From: Tardiphaga sp.
GTDB lineage: Bacteria; Pseudomonadota; Alphaproteobacteria; Rhizobiales; Xanthobacteraceae
NCBI GenBank assembly: GCA_030147505.1
Contig: JASBVG010000133.1
Location: 1-62,134 of the forward strand
Direction: 5' to 3'
Length of the DNA stretch: 62,134 bases
Part shown: piece by piece, positions 24,998-33,739 of the stretch
Numbering within the stretch: position 1 is the stretch's first letter
Layout of the letters: each line of letters starts with the position of its first letter
Made by a program: the position numbers and the translations under genes
The notes under the pieces: model-generated
Told to the model about the DNA's origin: nothing
Databases searched by the model: none
Seen by the model: only the letters and a program-made list of their open reading frames with translations

Positions 24998-26461
24998 CTA
25001 TGCGGCGCGCGCCGACTTGCTCAGATGCGCCGCCACTATGCGAAGATCTTCGACGAAATTTTCGTATTCCCGCGCTCTTGCGACTTCATCCGGCAGCCGC
25101 AACAGATAGGACGGATGCACCGTGACGAGCACGCGCGTCCCGTCATCGAGATCGATCACGCGCCCGCGCGTCTTGCCGACCGGCACGATCTTGCCGAACA
25201 CGCTCTGCGCAGCCGTCGCGCCCATGGCGACGACGAGCTCCGGTTTCACCAGTGCCTTCTCGCGCTCATACCAGGGCCGGCACGCCTTGATTTCCGGCGT
25301 CGCCGGTTTCTGATGTAGCCGGAATTTGCCGCGCGGCACGAATTTGAAATGTTTCACCGCATTGGTGACATAGACCTTCTCGCGGATGATGCCGGCTTCT
25401 TTCAGCGCCTTGTCGAGCATCTGTCCGGCCGGACCGACGAATGGCTTGCCCGCAAGGTCTTCCTTGTCGCCGGGCTGTTCGCCGACCATCATTACCGAGG
25501 CATGTTTCGGCCCCTCGCCGAACACCGTCTGCGTTGCATCTTTCCACAGATGACAGGCGCGGCAATCGGCGGCCTCATCGCGCAAGGCCTTGAGGCTGGT
25601 GTCTTCAGTATGTTCAGATTCTGCGGCTGGGTGTGACCTTGCCATCGTGTCCTCGCGGCGCTGCGGCTTCTTCGGCTCCAGCGCTTCGGCTGCAATCATT
25701 TCGCCCGTTATTCGTTCCGCCTTCTCGATCAGCGGCTTGATGAGACCGGCTTCCGGCAGGTTGCGCCAGTACTTCTTCGGCATCTCCTTCTGCATCGCTC
25801 TGGTCTTCAGGCGGGCAGGATTGAAGATGCTGGCATAGTAGGTGCGCCATGTCTCCTCGAGGCGATCGCTCGACGGTGCCATGGATTTGTCGACGCCGGG
25901 CGAAAACGACACCTCGTGGCCATCCCAATGCGCGCACAGGTCAGGCGTCAGGATCGACCACGCCATATCGGCAAAGCGTCGCGTGAAGAACGGCGCAGCG
26001 AGTTCGACGATGTGATGCTCCGGTTCGAACCACGCCACGAAATGCGCCTTGGCATCGCGGCCGATCTCGCGGAAACGGACAAAGGCATGCATCTTGTGCT
26101 CGTCGCGGCGGATCGCCCTGGCCATGCTTTCCAGCTTTGCGGTGTCGGGATCGGTTGCCAGATGCAGCAGGTCATGATTGCTGCGCAGCCGCCACAGCAT
26201 GCGATAGAGCAGGGCGAAGCGCTGGGGATCGCGATGCAGGATCACTTGCTGCGCGAGATCGACGAATTGCGCGGGGACATTGAAAGTGCCCTGGACCTCT
26301 TGAAGAGATGTGTCCTGTTCCGTCGGAAACAGCTCGGGCTCATCGCCACCTGCAACGATCCAGCTCACATCCGCCGGCGCGACGCCATTCATCGCCAGCA
26401 GTCGTGCCGCCTTGCGCCAGCCGTCGAAATCGGTCTCGCCATCGAGTGTGATGGTGTGCAT
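24998..26461 (-). CDS. udgX: UdgX uracil-DNA glycosylase/cross-linker with TIGR03915-like N-domain
   Basis: This 487-residue fusion has two parts. Residues 1-260 are a TIGR03915-like (DUF4130) DNA-metabolism domain of unknown function. Residues about 285-487 are UdgX, a family-4-like Fe-S uracil-DNA glycosylase that binds covalently to the abasic site through a His. Visible motifs: CRAC (Cys300, Cys303), GEQPGDKEDLAGKPFVGPAG (327-346), the R-loop GKFRLHQK with His383 (canonically KRRIH), CRPW (Cys394), and HPSYLLR. Only three Cys occur in this domain; His371 in VKHFKF lies where family-4 enzymes have a cluster Cys. It is followed downstream-to-upstream by the radical SAM gene on the same strand (147 bp apart, with a repeat between), and both are divergent from the imuA operon. 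Confidence 0.9.
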   Translation of the reverse strand: MHTITLDGETDFDGWRKAARLLAMNGVAPADVSWIVAGGDEPELFPTEQDTSLQEVQGTFNVPAQFVDLAQQVILHRDPQRFALLYRMLWRLRSNHDLLHLATDPDTAKLESMARAIRRDEHKMHAFVRFREIGRDAKAHFVAWFEPEHHIVELAAPFFTRRFADMAWSILTPDLCAHWDGHEVSFSPGVDKSMAPSSDRLEETWRTYYASIFNPARLKTRAMQKEMPKKYWRNLPEAGLIKPLIEKAERITGEMIAAEALEPKKPQRREDTMARSHPAAESEHTEDTSLKALRDEAADCRACHLWKDATQTVFGEGPKHASVMMVGEQPGDKEDLAGKPFVGPAGQMLDKALKEAGIIREKVYVTNAVKHFKFVPRGKFRLHQKPATPEIKACRPWYEREKALVKPELVVAMGATAAQSVFGKIVPVGKTRGRVIDLDDGTRVLVTVHPSYLLRLPDEVARAREYENFVEDLRIVAAHLSKSARAA

Positions 26462-26487
26462 CGTTTCTCTCTCGCATCAGTCTCCAG

Positions 26488-26589
26488 CCTCATCCTGAGG
26501 AGCATGCCGCAGGCATGCGTCTCGAAGGATGGTGTTCAACGCATGCGGCCATCCTTCGAGACGCCGCTTTGCGGCTCCTCAGGATGAGG
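26488..26589. repeat. Interspersed palindrome (CCTCATCCTGAGGAGC family)
   Basis: CCTCATCCTGAGGAGC (26488-26503) and GCTCCTCAGGATGAGG (26574-26589) are perfect 16-bp inverted arms; inner arms GTCTCGAAGGATGG and CCATCCTTCGAGAC also pair. This is one of the most frequent dispersed repeats in Bradyrhizobium relatives. It lies between the radical SAM and udgX genes, so it may attenuate or stabilise their shared transcript. Confidence 0.9.
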
Positions 26590-26608
26590 GTGGAGTGTGT
26601 TTCACTTG

Positions 26609-27850
26609 CTAGAAAGCGAAACCCAATTGCTTCGCCTTCGGCTTGAACCGCTCCGGCAGTTGCGCGCTGTCGAGTTGATGCACGGCCGGCCGGTGATCAG
26701 GGAGAACGATGAAAGGAAGTGCCTTGTTCCGCGGGATATGCAACCGCGCGAGATCGCCGACGCGGATGGAGCTGATCCGCCGCGTCTCGATGATGCGCTC
26801 GACGGCACGCGCACCAAAGCCGGGCACGCGCAGCAGGTCTTCGCGGCTGGCGCGGTTAACGTCGAGCGGGAAACGGTCGCGATGGCGCAGCGCCCAGGCG
26901 AGTTTCGGGTCCATGTCGAGCGGCAGCATGCCGCCTTCGCCATCGACGATCTCGTCGGCGTCGAAACCATAGAAACGCATCAGCCAGTCGGCCTGATAGA
27001 GCCGATGCTCGCGCATCAGCGGCGGTGCGCGCAAAGGTAGCGAACGGCTGGCATCGGGGATCGGGCTGAAGGCCGAATAATAGACGCGCTTGAGATTGTA
27101 GGAGCCATAGAGATTAGCCGAGGTCTTGATGATGGTCACGTCATTGGCGCTGTCGGCGCCGACGATCATTTGCGTGCTTTGCCCGGCCGGCGCAAAGCGC
27201 GGTGCCGTGCGTCCGCGCGGCGTCGGTTTTGCGCCCTCGCGCGCTTCATCCAGTTTCAGCCGCAGCCGTCCCATGGTGCGGCGGATGGCGCGGACATCCT
27301 TTTCCGGCGCCAGTTGCTTCAGGCTGCCTTCATCCGGCACCTCGATATTGATGCTGAGCCGGTCGGCATATTTGCCGGCTTCGGCAATCAGCGCATCATC
27401 GGATTCCGGGATCGTCTTGAGATGGATGTAGCCGCGAAAATGGTGTTCCTCGCGCAGCTTGCGCGCCACGGTGACCACTTGCTCCATGGTGTAATCGGCG
27501 CTGCGGATGATGCCTGAGGAGAGAAACAGCCCCTCGATGTAATTGCGCCGGTAGAAATCGAGCGTCAGCTGCACCACTTCATCCACGGTGAAGCGCGCCC
27601 GTGTCACATTGCTGGAGGCGCGGTTGACGCAATAGAGGCAATCGTAGTTGCAGGCATTGGTGAGCAGGATCTTCAGCAGCGAGATGCAGCGTCCGTCCGG
27701 CGCATAGGAATGGCAGATGCCCATGCCCGCATCGGTCGATCCCATGCCTTTGCCGTCGCGGGAGTCTCGCTTCTCCGTGCCGCTCGATGCGCAGGAGGCG
27801 TCATACTTCGCGGCATCCGCAAGGATCTCCAGCTTGCGCTTCACGTCCAT
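26609..27850 (-). CDS. Putative DNA modification/repair radical SAM protein (TIGR03916-like)
   Basis: This 413-residue protein begins MDVKRKLEILADAAKYDASCASSGTEKR in the manner of the TIGR03916 family. It has a radical SAM cluster motif CNYDCLYC (CxxxCxxC, Cys67, 71 and 74), a TIM-barrel core, and a C-terminal helix-hairpin-helix DNA-binding motif (DVNRASREDLLRVPGFG, about residue 345 onward). The frame runs open to 29194 through the antisense of imuA/imuB, but ATG 27850 gives the known N-terminus. TIGR03915 and TIGR03916 proteins are known to be encoded as neighbours; their biochemical role is not established to my knowledge. The gene is divergent from imuA with a LexA box between, so SOS induction of both directions is plausible. 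Confidence 0.9.
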   Translation of the reverse strand: MDVKRKLEILADAAKYDASCASSGTEKRDSRDGKGMGSTDAGMGICHSYAPDGRCISLLKILLTNACNYDCLYCVNRASSNVTRARFTVDEVVQLTLDFYRRNYIEGLFLSSGIIRSADYTMEQVVTVARKLREEHHFRGYIHLKTIPESDDALIAEAGKYADRLSINIEVPDEGSLKQLAPEKDVRAIRRTMGRLRLKLDEAREGAKPTPRGRTAPRFAPAGQSTQMIVGADSANDVTIIKTSANLYGSYNLKRVYYSAFSPIPDASRSLPLRAPPLMREHRLYQADWLMRFYGFDADEIVDGEGGMLPLDMDPKLAWALRHRDRFPLDVNRASREDLLRVPGFGARAVERIIETRRISSIRVGDLARLHIPRNKALPFIVLPDHRPAVHQLDSAQLPERFKPKAKQLGFAF

Positions 27851-27928
27851 TCCAAATCCTTCCAATACCGCCGCGAAAATTTGGGTCGCGGTCCCGTTGA
27901 CTCGTCCGGGACAGTTGGCTTTATATAA

Positions 27929-27943
27929 GAACATATCATGAAC
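27929..27943. promoter_or_regulatory. LexA (SOS) box, GAAC-N7-GAAC
   Basis: GAACATATCATGAAC matches the alphaproteobacterial LexA operator GTTC-N7-GTTC read on the other strand. It lies 78 bp upstream of the radical SAM start and 63 bp upstream of the imuA start, in a locally AT-rich stretch (TTTATATAAG at 27920). This supports DNA-damage induction of imuA-imuB-dnaE2 and possibly of the radical SAM/udgX side. Confidence 0.88.
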
Positions 27944-28006
27944 AATGTGGCCGGCAAAGCGTTCATGAAAAACCTTTGCCGACACCGGATTTTTGAGGAG
28001 CGGCGC

Positions 28007-28825
28007 ATGACCAGCGCACGCACGGACACGCTTGCGCGCCTGCGCGGCAGCATCGAGCGGATCGAAGGGCATGAAGATACCACGCGCCTCGATCGCGTGG
28101 CGCTCGGTCATGCCGAGGCCGACAGCGTGCTGCAGGGCGGTCTCATCCGCGGCGCGCTGCATGAGGTGTTCGCGCTGGAGACGCGGCAGATCGGCGCGGC
28201 CACGGGCTTCGTCGCCGGCATGGCGCAGCGCCTGATCAAAGGAAAGCCGTTGCTCTGGATCCGGCAGGATTTCGTCACCCGCGAAGGCGGCAGCCTGTCG
28301 ATGACCGGGCTCAAGGAACTCGGCCTCGATCCGCGCCGCATCGTGCAGGTCGCGGCGGCCGATCACGAGATGGCGCTGCGCGTCGGCGCCGACGCATTGG
28401 CCTGCGATGCGCTGGGCGCCGTGGTGCTCGATCTGTGGGGCGAGGTGCGCCCCTTCGATCTCGTCGCCAGCCGCAAATACACGCTCGCCGCCCAAAGCTC
28501 CGGCGTCAGTTGCGTGATGCTGCGCACCTCGGCGCTGCCGATGGTCAGCACCGCCGAGACACGCTGGGTGGTCCAGGCCGCGCGTTCGCCGCCGGCAGCG
28601 CCATGGGAAGCCTGGGGAGCACCGATCCTCGATATCGAGCTTGTCCGCAATCGCCACGGCCAGACCGGCCGATGGATCATGGAATGGAAATGTGATGAGT
28701 GCCTTTTCCGTGACGCAAAATCTCATGCAGACAAGGCGCATTCTCAGCCTGTGGCTGCCGCGCCTGCCGACCGACCGCATCAGGCGCCAGCGCGTCCGCA
28801 GCGGCGCGTTGCACGACGCGCATAG
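28007..28825 (+). CDS. imuA: ImuA, SOS mutagenesis protein (RecA-like)
   Basis: This 272-residue protein of the alphaproteobacterial ImuA type has a RecA-like fold and works with ImuB and DnaE2 in damage-induced mutagenesis. The core contains GALHEVFALETRQIGAATGFVAGMA (about residues 48-72), KPLLWIRQDFVTREGG and RVGADALACDALGAVVLDLWGE, all typical. ATG 28007 has GAGGAG 6 bp upstream; the earlier in-frame ATG at 27938 lies inside the LexA box and is not used. The last 43 codons overlap the start of imuB in another frame, and the C-terminal Ala/Pro/Arg-rich tail (QPVAAAPADRPHQAPARP) is the usual end of alpha ImuA proteins. Confidence 0.92.
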   Translation: MTSARTDTLARLRGSIERIEGHEDTTRLDRVALGHAEADSVLQGGLIRGALHEVFALETRQIGAATGFVAGMAQRLIKGKPLLWIRQDFVTREGGSLSMTGLKELGLDPRRIVQVAAADHEMALRVGADALACDALGAVVLDLWGEVRPFDLVASRKYTLAAQSSGVSCVMLRTSALPMVSTAETRWVVQAARSPPAAPWEAWGAPILDIELVRNRHGQTGRWIMEWKCDECLFRDAKSHADKAHSQPVAAAPADRPHQAPARPQRRVARRA

Positions 28826-30302
28826 ACCGCTGATCGTCGTCGCCAAGGAGAACAATGCCTGGCAGATCACGGCGCTGAACGATGCGGCGGCAAGGCTCGG
28901 TCTCGAGATCGGCTTTCCGCTCGCCAATGCGCGCGCGGTTTGTCCCGATATAGATGCCTGCGATGCCGATCCCGTCGCCGATGGTGAATTGCTGAACGCC
29001 ATCGCCGACTGGTGCGATCGTTTCACGCCGCTGGTTGCGCTCGATCCGCCGCATGGCCTGTTTCTCGACATCACCGGCTGCGCGCATCTGTTCGGCGGCG
29101 AGGCTGCATTGATGGAACAACTCTGTGCGACGCTGACGCGGCAGGGCTTCATCGTCAGCGCTGCGATTGCCGGCACCTCGGTCTGTGCCCGCACGTTGAG
29201 CCGCTATCGTCATGGCCCTATCGTTGCTGCAGGTGATGAAGCCACGGCGGTCATGCCATTGCCGCTCTATCCGCTTGGCGCGGACGAGGCGATCATGCGC
29301 GGCTTGCAGCGCGCCGGGCTCAAGACCATCGGCGATGTCGCCGCACGCGCCCGCCATGAAATCACCGCACGTTTTGGTGCGGCTTTCACGACGCTGCTCG
29401 AACAGGCGCTGGGGCAGGGTGACAGTCCAATCAGCCCGCGAAAACCGCTGCCGGATTTCATCGCCGAGAAACGATTTCCCGAACCGATCTCGACCGATGC
29501 TGTCATCACAGCGATGTTGCATGCACTCGCCGGTATGCTGATCGCCGCTATGGACAAGCAAGGCAAAGGCGCACGCCTCCTGGAAGCCGCCTTCTTCCGC
29601 ACCGACGGCGTCGTCCGCGTGATCGCTGCGCAGACCGGACAGGCGGTGAATCGCGTCGAGGTCATCGATCGCCTGTTCCGCGAACGCCTGGATGCCATCG
29701 CCGATCCCCTCGATCCCGGTTTCGGCTTCGACATGATGCGGCTGTCGGCCAGCCACACCGAGATCGTGGTGCAGCAGCAGAACGATCTCGACAGCCGCGT
29801 GCAGGACAATGACGAGGTGATCGGGCTTGTCGATCGTCTCTCGGCAAGGATCGGCCTGCGCCGCGTGCTCGTGCATGTGCCGGTGGATACGCATATCCCG
29901 GAGCTGGAAGCGGGGCCGATGCCGGCGCAGTGGGGTCTGATCGAGGCATCGCTTGCGCCATGGCCGCTTCGCATCACCGGCGAGCCGCCGCTGCGACCGC
30001 TGCGTTTGTTCGAGCGACCGGAGATAATTGACGTGAAACTCGCCGAGTTTCCCGACAAGCCTCCGCAGTCTTTCACATGGCGCCGGATCAATCACACTGT
30101 TCGCCGCGCAGAAGGTCCAGAGCGGATCGCCATGGAATGGTGGCGTTCGCAGGGACCGCAATCGACCCGCGACTACTTTCGCGTTGAAGATGATATCGGG
30201 CAGCGGCTCTGGATTTTTCGCGACGGGCTCTATGGCGAGATCAGGGATGACGAAAACAAGATCGTTCATCCAAAATGGTTCATCCACGGGCTGTTTGCAT
30301 GA
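28695..30302 (+). CDS. imuB: ImuB, non-catalytic Y-family polymerase
   Basis: This 535-residue Y-family DNA polymerase homologue acts as a scaffold, bringing DnaE2 and ImuA to the sliding clamp. In place of the catalytic DxDxFFASVE motif of active Y polymerases the N-terminus reads ILSLWLPRLPTDRIRR, with no metal-binding Asp, as in ImuB proteins. FLDITGCAHLFGGE (about residue 114) and the helix-hairpin-like LQRAGLKTIGDVAARAR follow. ATG 28695 lies 131 bp inside imuA; Met 28725 is the alternative. It overlaps the dnaE2 start by ATGA, so translation of all three is coupled. Confidence 0.93.
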   Translation: MSAFSVTQNLMQTRRILSLWLPRLPTDRIRRQRVRSGALHDAHRPLIVVAKENNAWQITALNDAAARLGLEIGFPLANARAVCPDIDACDADPVADGELLNAIADWCDRFTPLVALDPPHGLFLDITGCAHLFGGEAALMEQLCATLTRQGFIVSAAIAGTSVCARTLSRYRHGPIVAAGDEATAVMPLPLYPLGADEAIMRGLQRAGLKTIGDVAARARHEITARFGAAFTTLLEQALGQGDSPISPRKPLPDFIAEKRFPEPISTDAVITAMLHALAGMLIAAMDKQGKGARLLEAAFFRTDGVVRVIAAQTGQAVNRVEVIDRLFRERLDAIADPLDPGFGFDMMRLSASHTEIVVQQQNDLDSRVQDNDEVIGLVDRLSARIGLRRVLVHVPVDTHIPELEAGPMPAQWGLIEASLAPWPLRITGEPPLRPLRLFERPEIIDVKLAEFPDKPPQSFTWRRINHTVRRAEGPERIAMEWWRSQGPQSTRDYFRVEDDIGQRLWIFRDGLYGEIRDDENKIVHPKWFIHGLFA

Positions 30303-33300
30303 GCGAGCGCGCAGTCACGTCACCGGCCTATGCCGAACTCGGCATCACCACCAATTTCTCGTTCCTGCATGGCGGTTCGCATCCGCAAAACTATGTGCAT
30401 CGGGCAAGTGAGATCGGCCTGCCGGTCATCGGCATCGCCGACCACAACACGCTGGCCGGCGTGGTGCGCGCCTATGATGAACTGGGAAACAAGGATGTCC
30501 TGCATCCGCCGCGTCTTCTGATCGGCGCGCGTCTCGTCTTCATCGACGGCACACCCGACATCATTGTTTATCCCCGGAATCGCGATGCCTATGGACGGCT
30601 ATGCCAGTTGCTCAGCCGCGGAAAGCTGAAGGCGGATAAAGGCGACTGCCATCTCACGCTTGGCGACCTCATCGATTTCGCCGAGGGGCAGCTCTGCATC
30701 CTTTCCTTGCCGCATCGTTTCGACAAGGTTGCGGCGCTCGAAACGCTGGAGCGTCTGACCAGGGCATGCCCTGACGATGTGTGGCTCGGTGCCAGCTTTT
30801 GGCATCATGGCGATGACAAGCGATGTCTGGCGCGGCTCGAACGGATCGCGGGCACCGCCCGCGTTCCGCTGCTCGCGACCAACGAGGTTCTTTATCACGA
30901 CCATGGCCAGCGACCGCTGCAGGATGTGCTGACCTGCATCCGCGAGAAGACGACCATCGACAAAGTCGGGCGCCGGCTGCAGGCCAATGCCGAACGCCAT
31001 CTCAAATCGGCAGCGGAGATGGCACGGCTGTTTCGCGATTATCCGGATGCCATTGCCGAGACGATCAGGTTTGCGGAACGCATCACCTTTACGCTTAGTC
31101 AGTTGCAGTACCAATATCCCGATGAGCCTGTTCCTCCAGGCAAGACTGCTCAGAGGCATCTCGAAGACCTGACATGGTCAGGTGCACATCAGATTTTTCC
31201 GGTCAGGATTTCGCCGAAGACGAAGAAAGTTCTTCATAAGGAATTGCGCCTGATCAGGAAGCTGAAATACGCGCATTATTTTCTAACCGTGCATGACATT
31301 GTGCGTTGGGCAAAAGAACAGAAAATCTTGTGCCAAGGGCGAGGATCGGCCGCGAATTCCGCAGTTTGTTATGTATTGGGGGTTACTTCTGTAAATCCGA
31401 CCGAAGTTGATCTCCTGTTCGAGCGTTTCATATCCAAGGAACGTCTTGAGCCGCCGGATATCGATGTCGATTTCGAGCACGTCCGGCGCGAGGAGGTGAT
31501 GCAATATGTCTATCGCCGCTACGGTCGCCACCGTGCTGCGATCATCGCCACCGTGATCCATTATCGCCCGCGCTCGGCGATCCGCGATGTCGGCAAGGCG
31601 CTCGGACTGACCGAGGATGTGACTTCGGCGCTGGCCGACACCGTGTGGGGCAGTTGGGGCAAGGGTCTCAACGAGATGCAGGTGAAGCAGGCCGGGCTCG
31701 ACCCGTCCAACCCCGCCATCGTGCAGGCGGTTGCGTTGGCGACGCAGTTGATCGAATTCCCTCGCCATCTCTCGCAGCACGTGGGGGGCTACGTGCTGAC
31801 GCAGGACAATCTCGACACCTATGTGCCGATCGGCAATGCGGCGATGGACGACCGCACCTTCATCGAATGGGACAAGGACGACGTCGATACGATGAAGATG
31901 ATGAAGGTCGACGTGCTCGCGTTGGGCATGCTGACCTGCATCCGTCGCTGCTTCGAGCTGATCTTTAAGCACAAAGGACTGAGCTACGAATTGGCGACAG
32001 TCCCGCGCGAGTTGTCAGAAGTTTACGACATGCTTTGTGAAGGTGAATCTCTCGGCGTATTCCAGGTCGAAAGCCGCGCGCAGATGAACATGCTGCCGCG
32101 TTTGCGACCGCGCAAGTTCTACGACCTCGTCATCGAAGTCGCCATTGTTCGACCGGGTCCAATTCAGGGCAACATGGTTCACCCCTATTTGAAGCGAAGG
32201 GAGATGGACTGGGAGAAGATCGAATATCCTTATCCGAAAGGAGGCGACAAAAACGAGCTTCGAGACGTCCTGCATAAGACGCTCGGCGTTCCGTTGTTTC
32301 AGGAACAGGCAATGCGCATCGCTATCAAGGCTGCTCATTTTACTTCAGAAGAAGCTAACGGCTTGCGTCGCGCGATGGCTACGTTTCGTAACGTCGGCAC
32401 GATCGGGAATTTTGAAGAAAAGATGGTCAATCAGATGATTGACCGGGGATACGATAAGGTTTTTGCCAAGAATTGTTTCGAGCAGATCAAGGGCTTCGGC
32501 AGCTACGGCTTTCCGGAAAGCCATGCAGCTTCTTTTGCGCAGCTCGTCTATGTGTCGTCATGGCTGAAGTGTTTTCATCCCGACGTCTTCTGTTGCGGCC
32601 TGCTCAACTCTCAACCCATGGGGTTTTATGCGCCGTCGCAGATCGTTCAGGACGCCCAGAAGAACGATGTCGAGGTTCATCCCATCGATATCTCATACAG
32701 TCATTCGCAAAACACGCTCGAAGACATCGGCGACAAATTCCACGCCGTCCGGCTCGGCTTTCGCCAGATCGATGGTTTCAAATGGGTCGACGTCGACGAG
32801 GAGCGGCTGCGGCAGAGCAAGACGAAGCCGCCGCCGCCAGCAGAGGACTGGGGCGCGCGCATCGTCGCTGCGCGCGAGCAGCGTCCCTTCACCACGCTGG
32901 AAGACTTCGCCCGCGATACCGGCCTGCCGAAGCGTGCGTTGATCATGCTCGCCGATGCCGATGCATTCCGCTCCATCAGCCTCGATCGCCGCGCGGCGCT
33001 CTGGGCCGTGCGGCGTTTGCCGGACGACAGGCCGCTGCCATTGTTCGAGGCCGCCACTGCGCGCGAATTGTCCGACGAGAATGCCGCGCCTCTCCCGCAG
33101 ACGCCGAAGGCCGAAGAGGTGGTGGCGGATTATCAGAGCATCCGCCTGTCGCTCAAAGGTCATCCGATGGAGTTTTTGCGCGCGATGTTTGCCGCCGAGA
33201 GAGTCTCCACCTGCGCGACAGTCGCAGCATCGCCCGATGGCACGCCGGCGCGCTGTGCCGGCGTCGTGCTGGTGCGGCAGCGGCCAGGCAGTGCCAAGGG

Positions 33301-33649
33301 CGTGATCTTCATGACGCTGGAGGATGAAACCGGCATCGCCAATATCGTCGTCTGGCCTAAGGTGATGGAGAAATTCCGCAAGGAGGTGATGGGCGCTCGG
33401 CTGATCTGGGTCGAGGGCCGCATCCAGAGCAGCAAGGAGAGGGTGGTTCATCTCGTCGCCGAGCGGCTGGTCGATCGCTCCGATGAGCTGAAACATCTCG
33501 CCAATGACGCGCTCGGCCCACCGCGGCGGCTGCTGTCAGCAGGCGAGCCGCTCAATGACGACCGCCGCGAACATCCCGACAATCCCGCCCAGCGCATCCG
33601 CCATCCGCGCGACGTGCGGATCCTGCCGCGCTCGCGGGATTTTCACTAG
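30299..33649 (+). CDS. dnaE2: Error-prone DNA polymerase DnaE2 (ImuC)
   Basis: This 1116-residue C-family polymerase does lesion bypass under SOS control. Domains in order: PHP (YAELGITTNFSFLHGGSHPQNYV..., residues 12 onward), palm with the catalytic triad in PPDIDVDFEH (about 385-390), fingers, an HhH-containing region (NCFEQIKGFGSYGFPESHA, about 725), and a C-terminal OB domain (about 985-1075, VLVRQRPGSAKGVIFMTLEDETG). The ATG overlaps the imuB stop. Two internal stretches, about 31090-31470 and 31965-32720, use many A/T-ending codons, unlike the GC-rich flanks, which gives the gene a mosaic look. A palindromic repeat begins 1 bp after the stop. Confidence 0.96.
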   Translation: MSERAVTSPAYAELGITTNFSFLHGGSHPQNYVHRASEIGLPVIGIADHNTLAGVVRAYDELGNKDVLHPPRLLIGARLVFIDGTPDIIVYPRNRDAYGRLCQLLSRGKLKADKGDCHLTLGDLIDFAEGQLCILSLPHRFDKVAALETLERLTRACPDDVWLGASFWHHGDDKRCLARLERIAGTARVPLLATNEVLYHDHGQRPLQDVLTCIREKTTIDKVGRRLQANAERHLKSAAEMARLFRDYPDAIAETIRFAERITFTLSQLQYQYPDEPVPPGKTAQRHLEDLTWSGAHQIFPVRISPKTKKVLHKELRLIRKLKYAHYFLTVHDIVRWAKEQKILCQGRGSAANSAVCYVLGVTSVNPTEVDLLFERFISKERLEPPDIDVDFEHVRREEVMQYVYRRYGRHRAAIIATVIHYRPRSAIRDVGKALGLTEDVTSALADTVWGSWGKGLNEMQVKQAGLDPSNPAIVQAVALATQLIEFPRHLSQHVGGYVLTQDNLDTYVPIGNAAMDDRTFIEWDKDDVDTMKMMKVDVLALGMLTCIRRCFELIFKHKGLSYELATVPRELSEVYDMLCEGESLGVFQVESRAQMNMLPRLRPRKFYDLVIEVAIVRPGPIQGNMVHPYLKRREMDWEKIEYPYPKGGDKNELRDVLHKTLGVPLFQEQAMRIAIKAAHFTSEEANGLRRAMATFRNVGTIGNFEEKMVNQMIDRGYDKVFAKNCFEQIKGFGSYGFPESHAASFAQLVYVSSWLKCFHPDVFCCGLLNSQPMGFYAPSQIVQDAQKNDVEVHPIDISYSHSQNTLEDIGDKFHAVRLGFRQIDGFKWVDVDEERLRQSKTKPPPPAEDWGARIVAAREQRPFTTLEDFARDTGLPKRALIMLADADAFRSISLDRRAALWAVRRLPDDRPLPLFEAATARELSDENAAPLPQTPKAEEVVADYQSIRLSLKGHPMEFLRAMFAAERVSTCATVAASPDGTPARCAGVVLVRQRPGSAKGVIFMTLEDETGIANIVVWPKVMEKFRKEVMGARLIWVEGRIQSSKERVVHLVAERLVDRSDELKHLANDALGPPRRLLSAGEPLNDDRREHPDNPAQRIRHPRDVRILPRSRDFH

Positions 33650-33650
33650 G

Positions 33651-33694
33651 GCATGATCCCGAAAAGTGGATATCGGTTTTCGGATAGATCATGC
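33651..33694. repeat. Interspersed palindrome (GCATGATC ... GATCATGC)
   Basis: GCATGATC (33651-33658) and GATCATGC (33687-33694) flank CGAAAAGTGGATATCGGTTT, a well-known Rhizobiales dispersed element usually written GCATGATCCGGAAAAGTGG. It directly follows dnaE2 and may form its 3' hairpin. Confidence 0.88.
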
Positions 33695-33739
33695 TCCCCT
33701 AAAGAAAGCGTCGTTCAGCAACCGTTCAGCGGCGACTGC

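Noticed and set aside
26609..29194. A single 861-codon frame covering the radical SAM gene and running on under imuA and imuB
   Set aside because: The part upstream of 27850 has no family resemblance and is antisense to imuA/imuB; the known N-terminus starts at 27850.
28677..30287. 536-codon frame opposite imuB
   Set aside because: Mirror of the real gene in the typical antisense frame; no homology visible.
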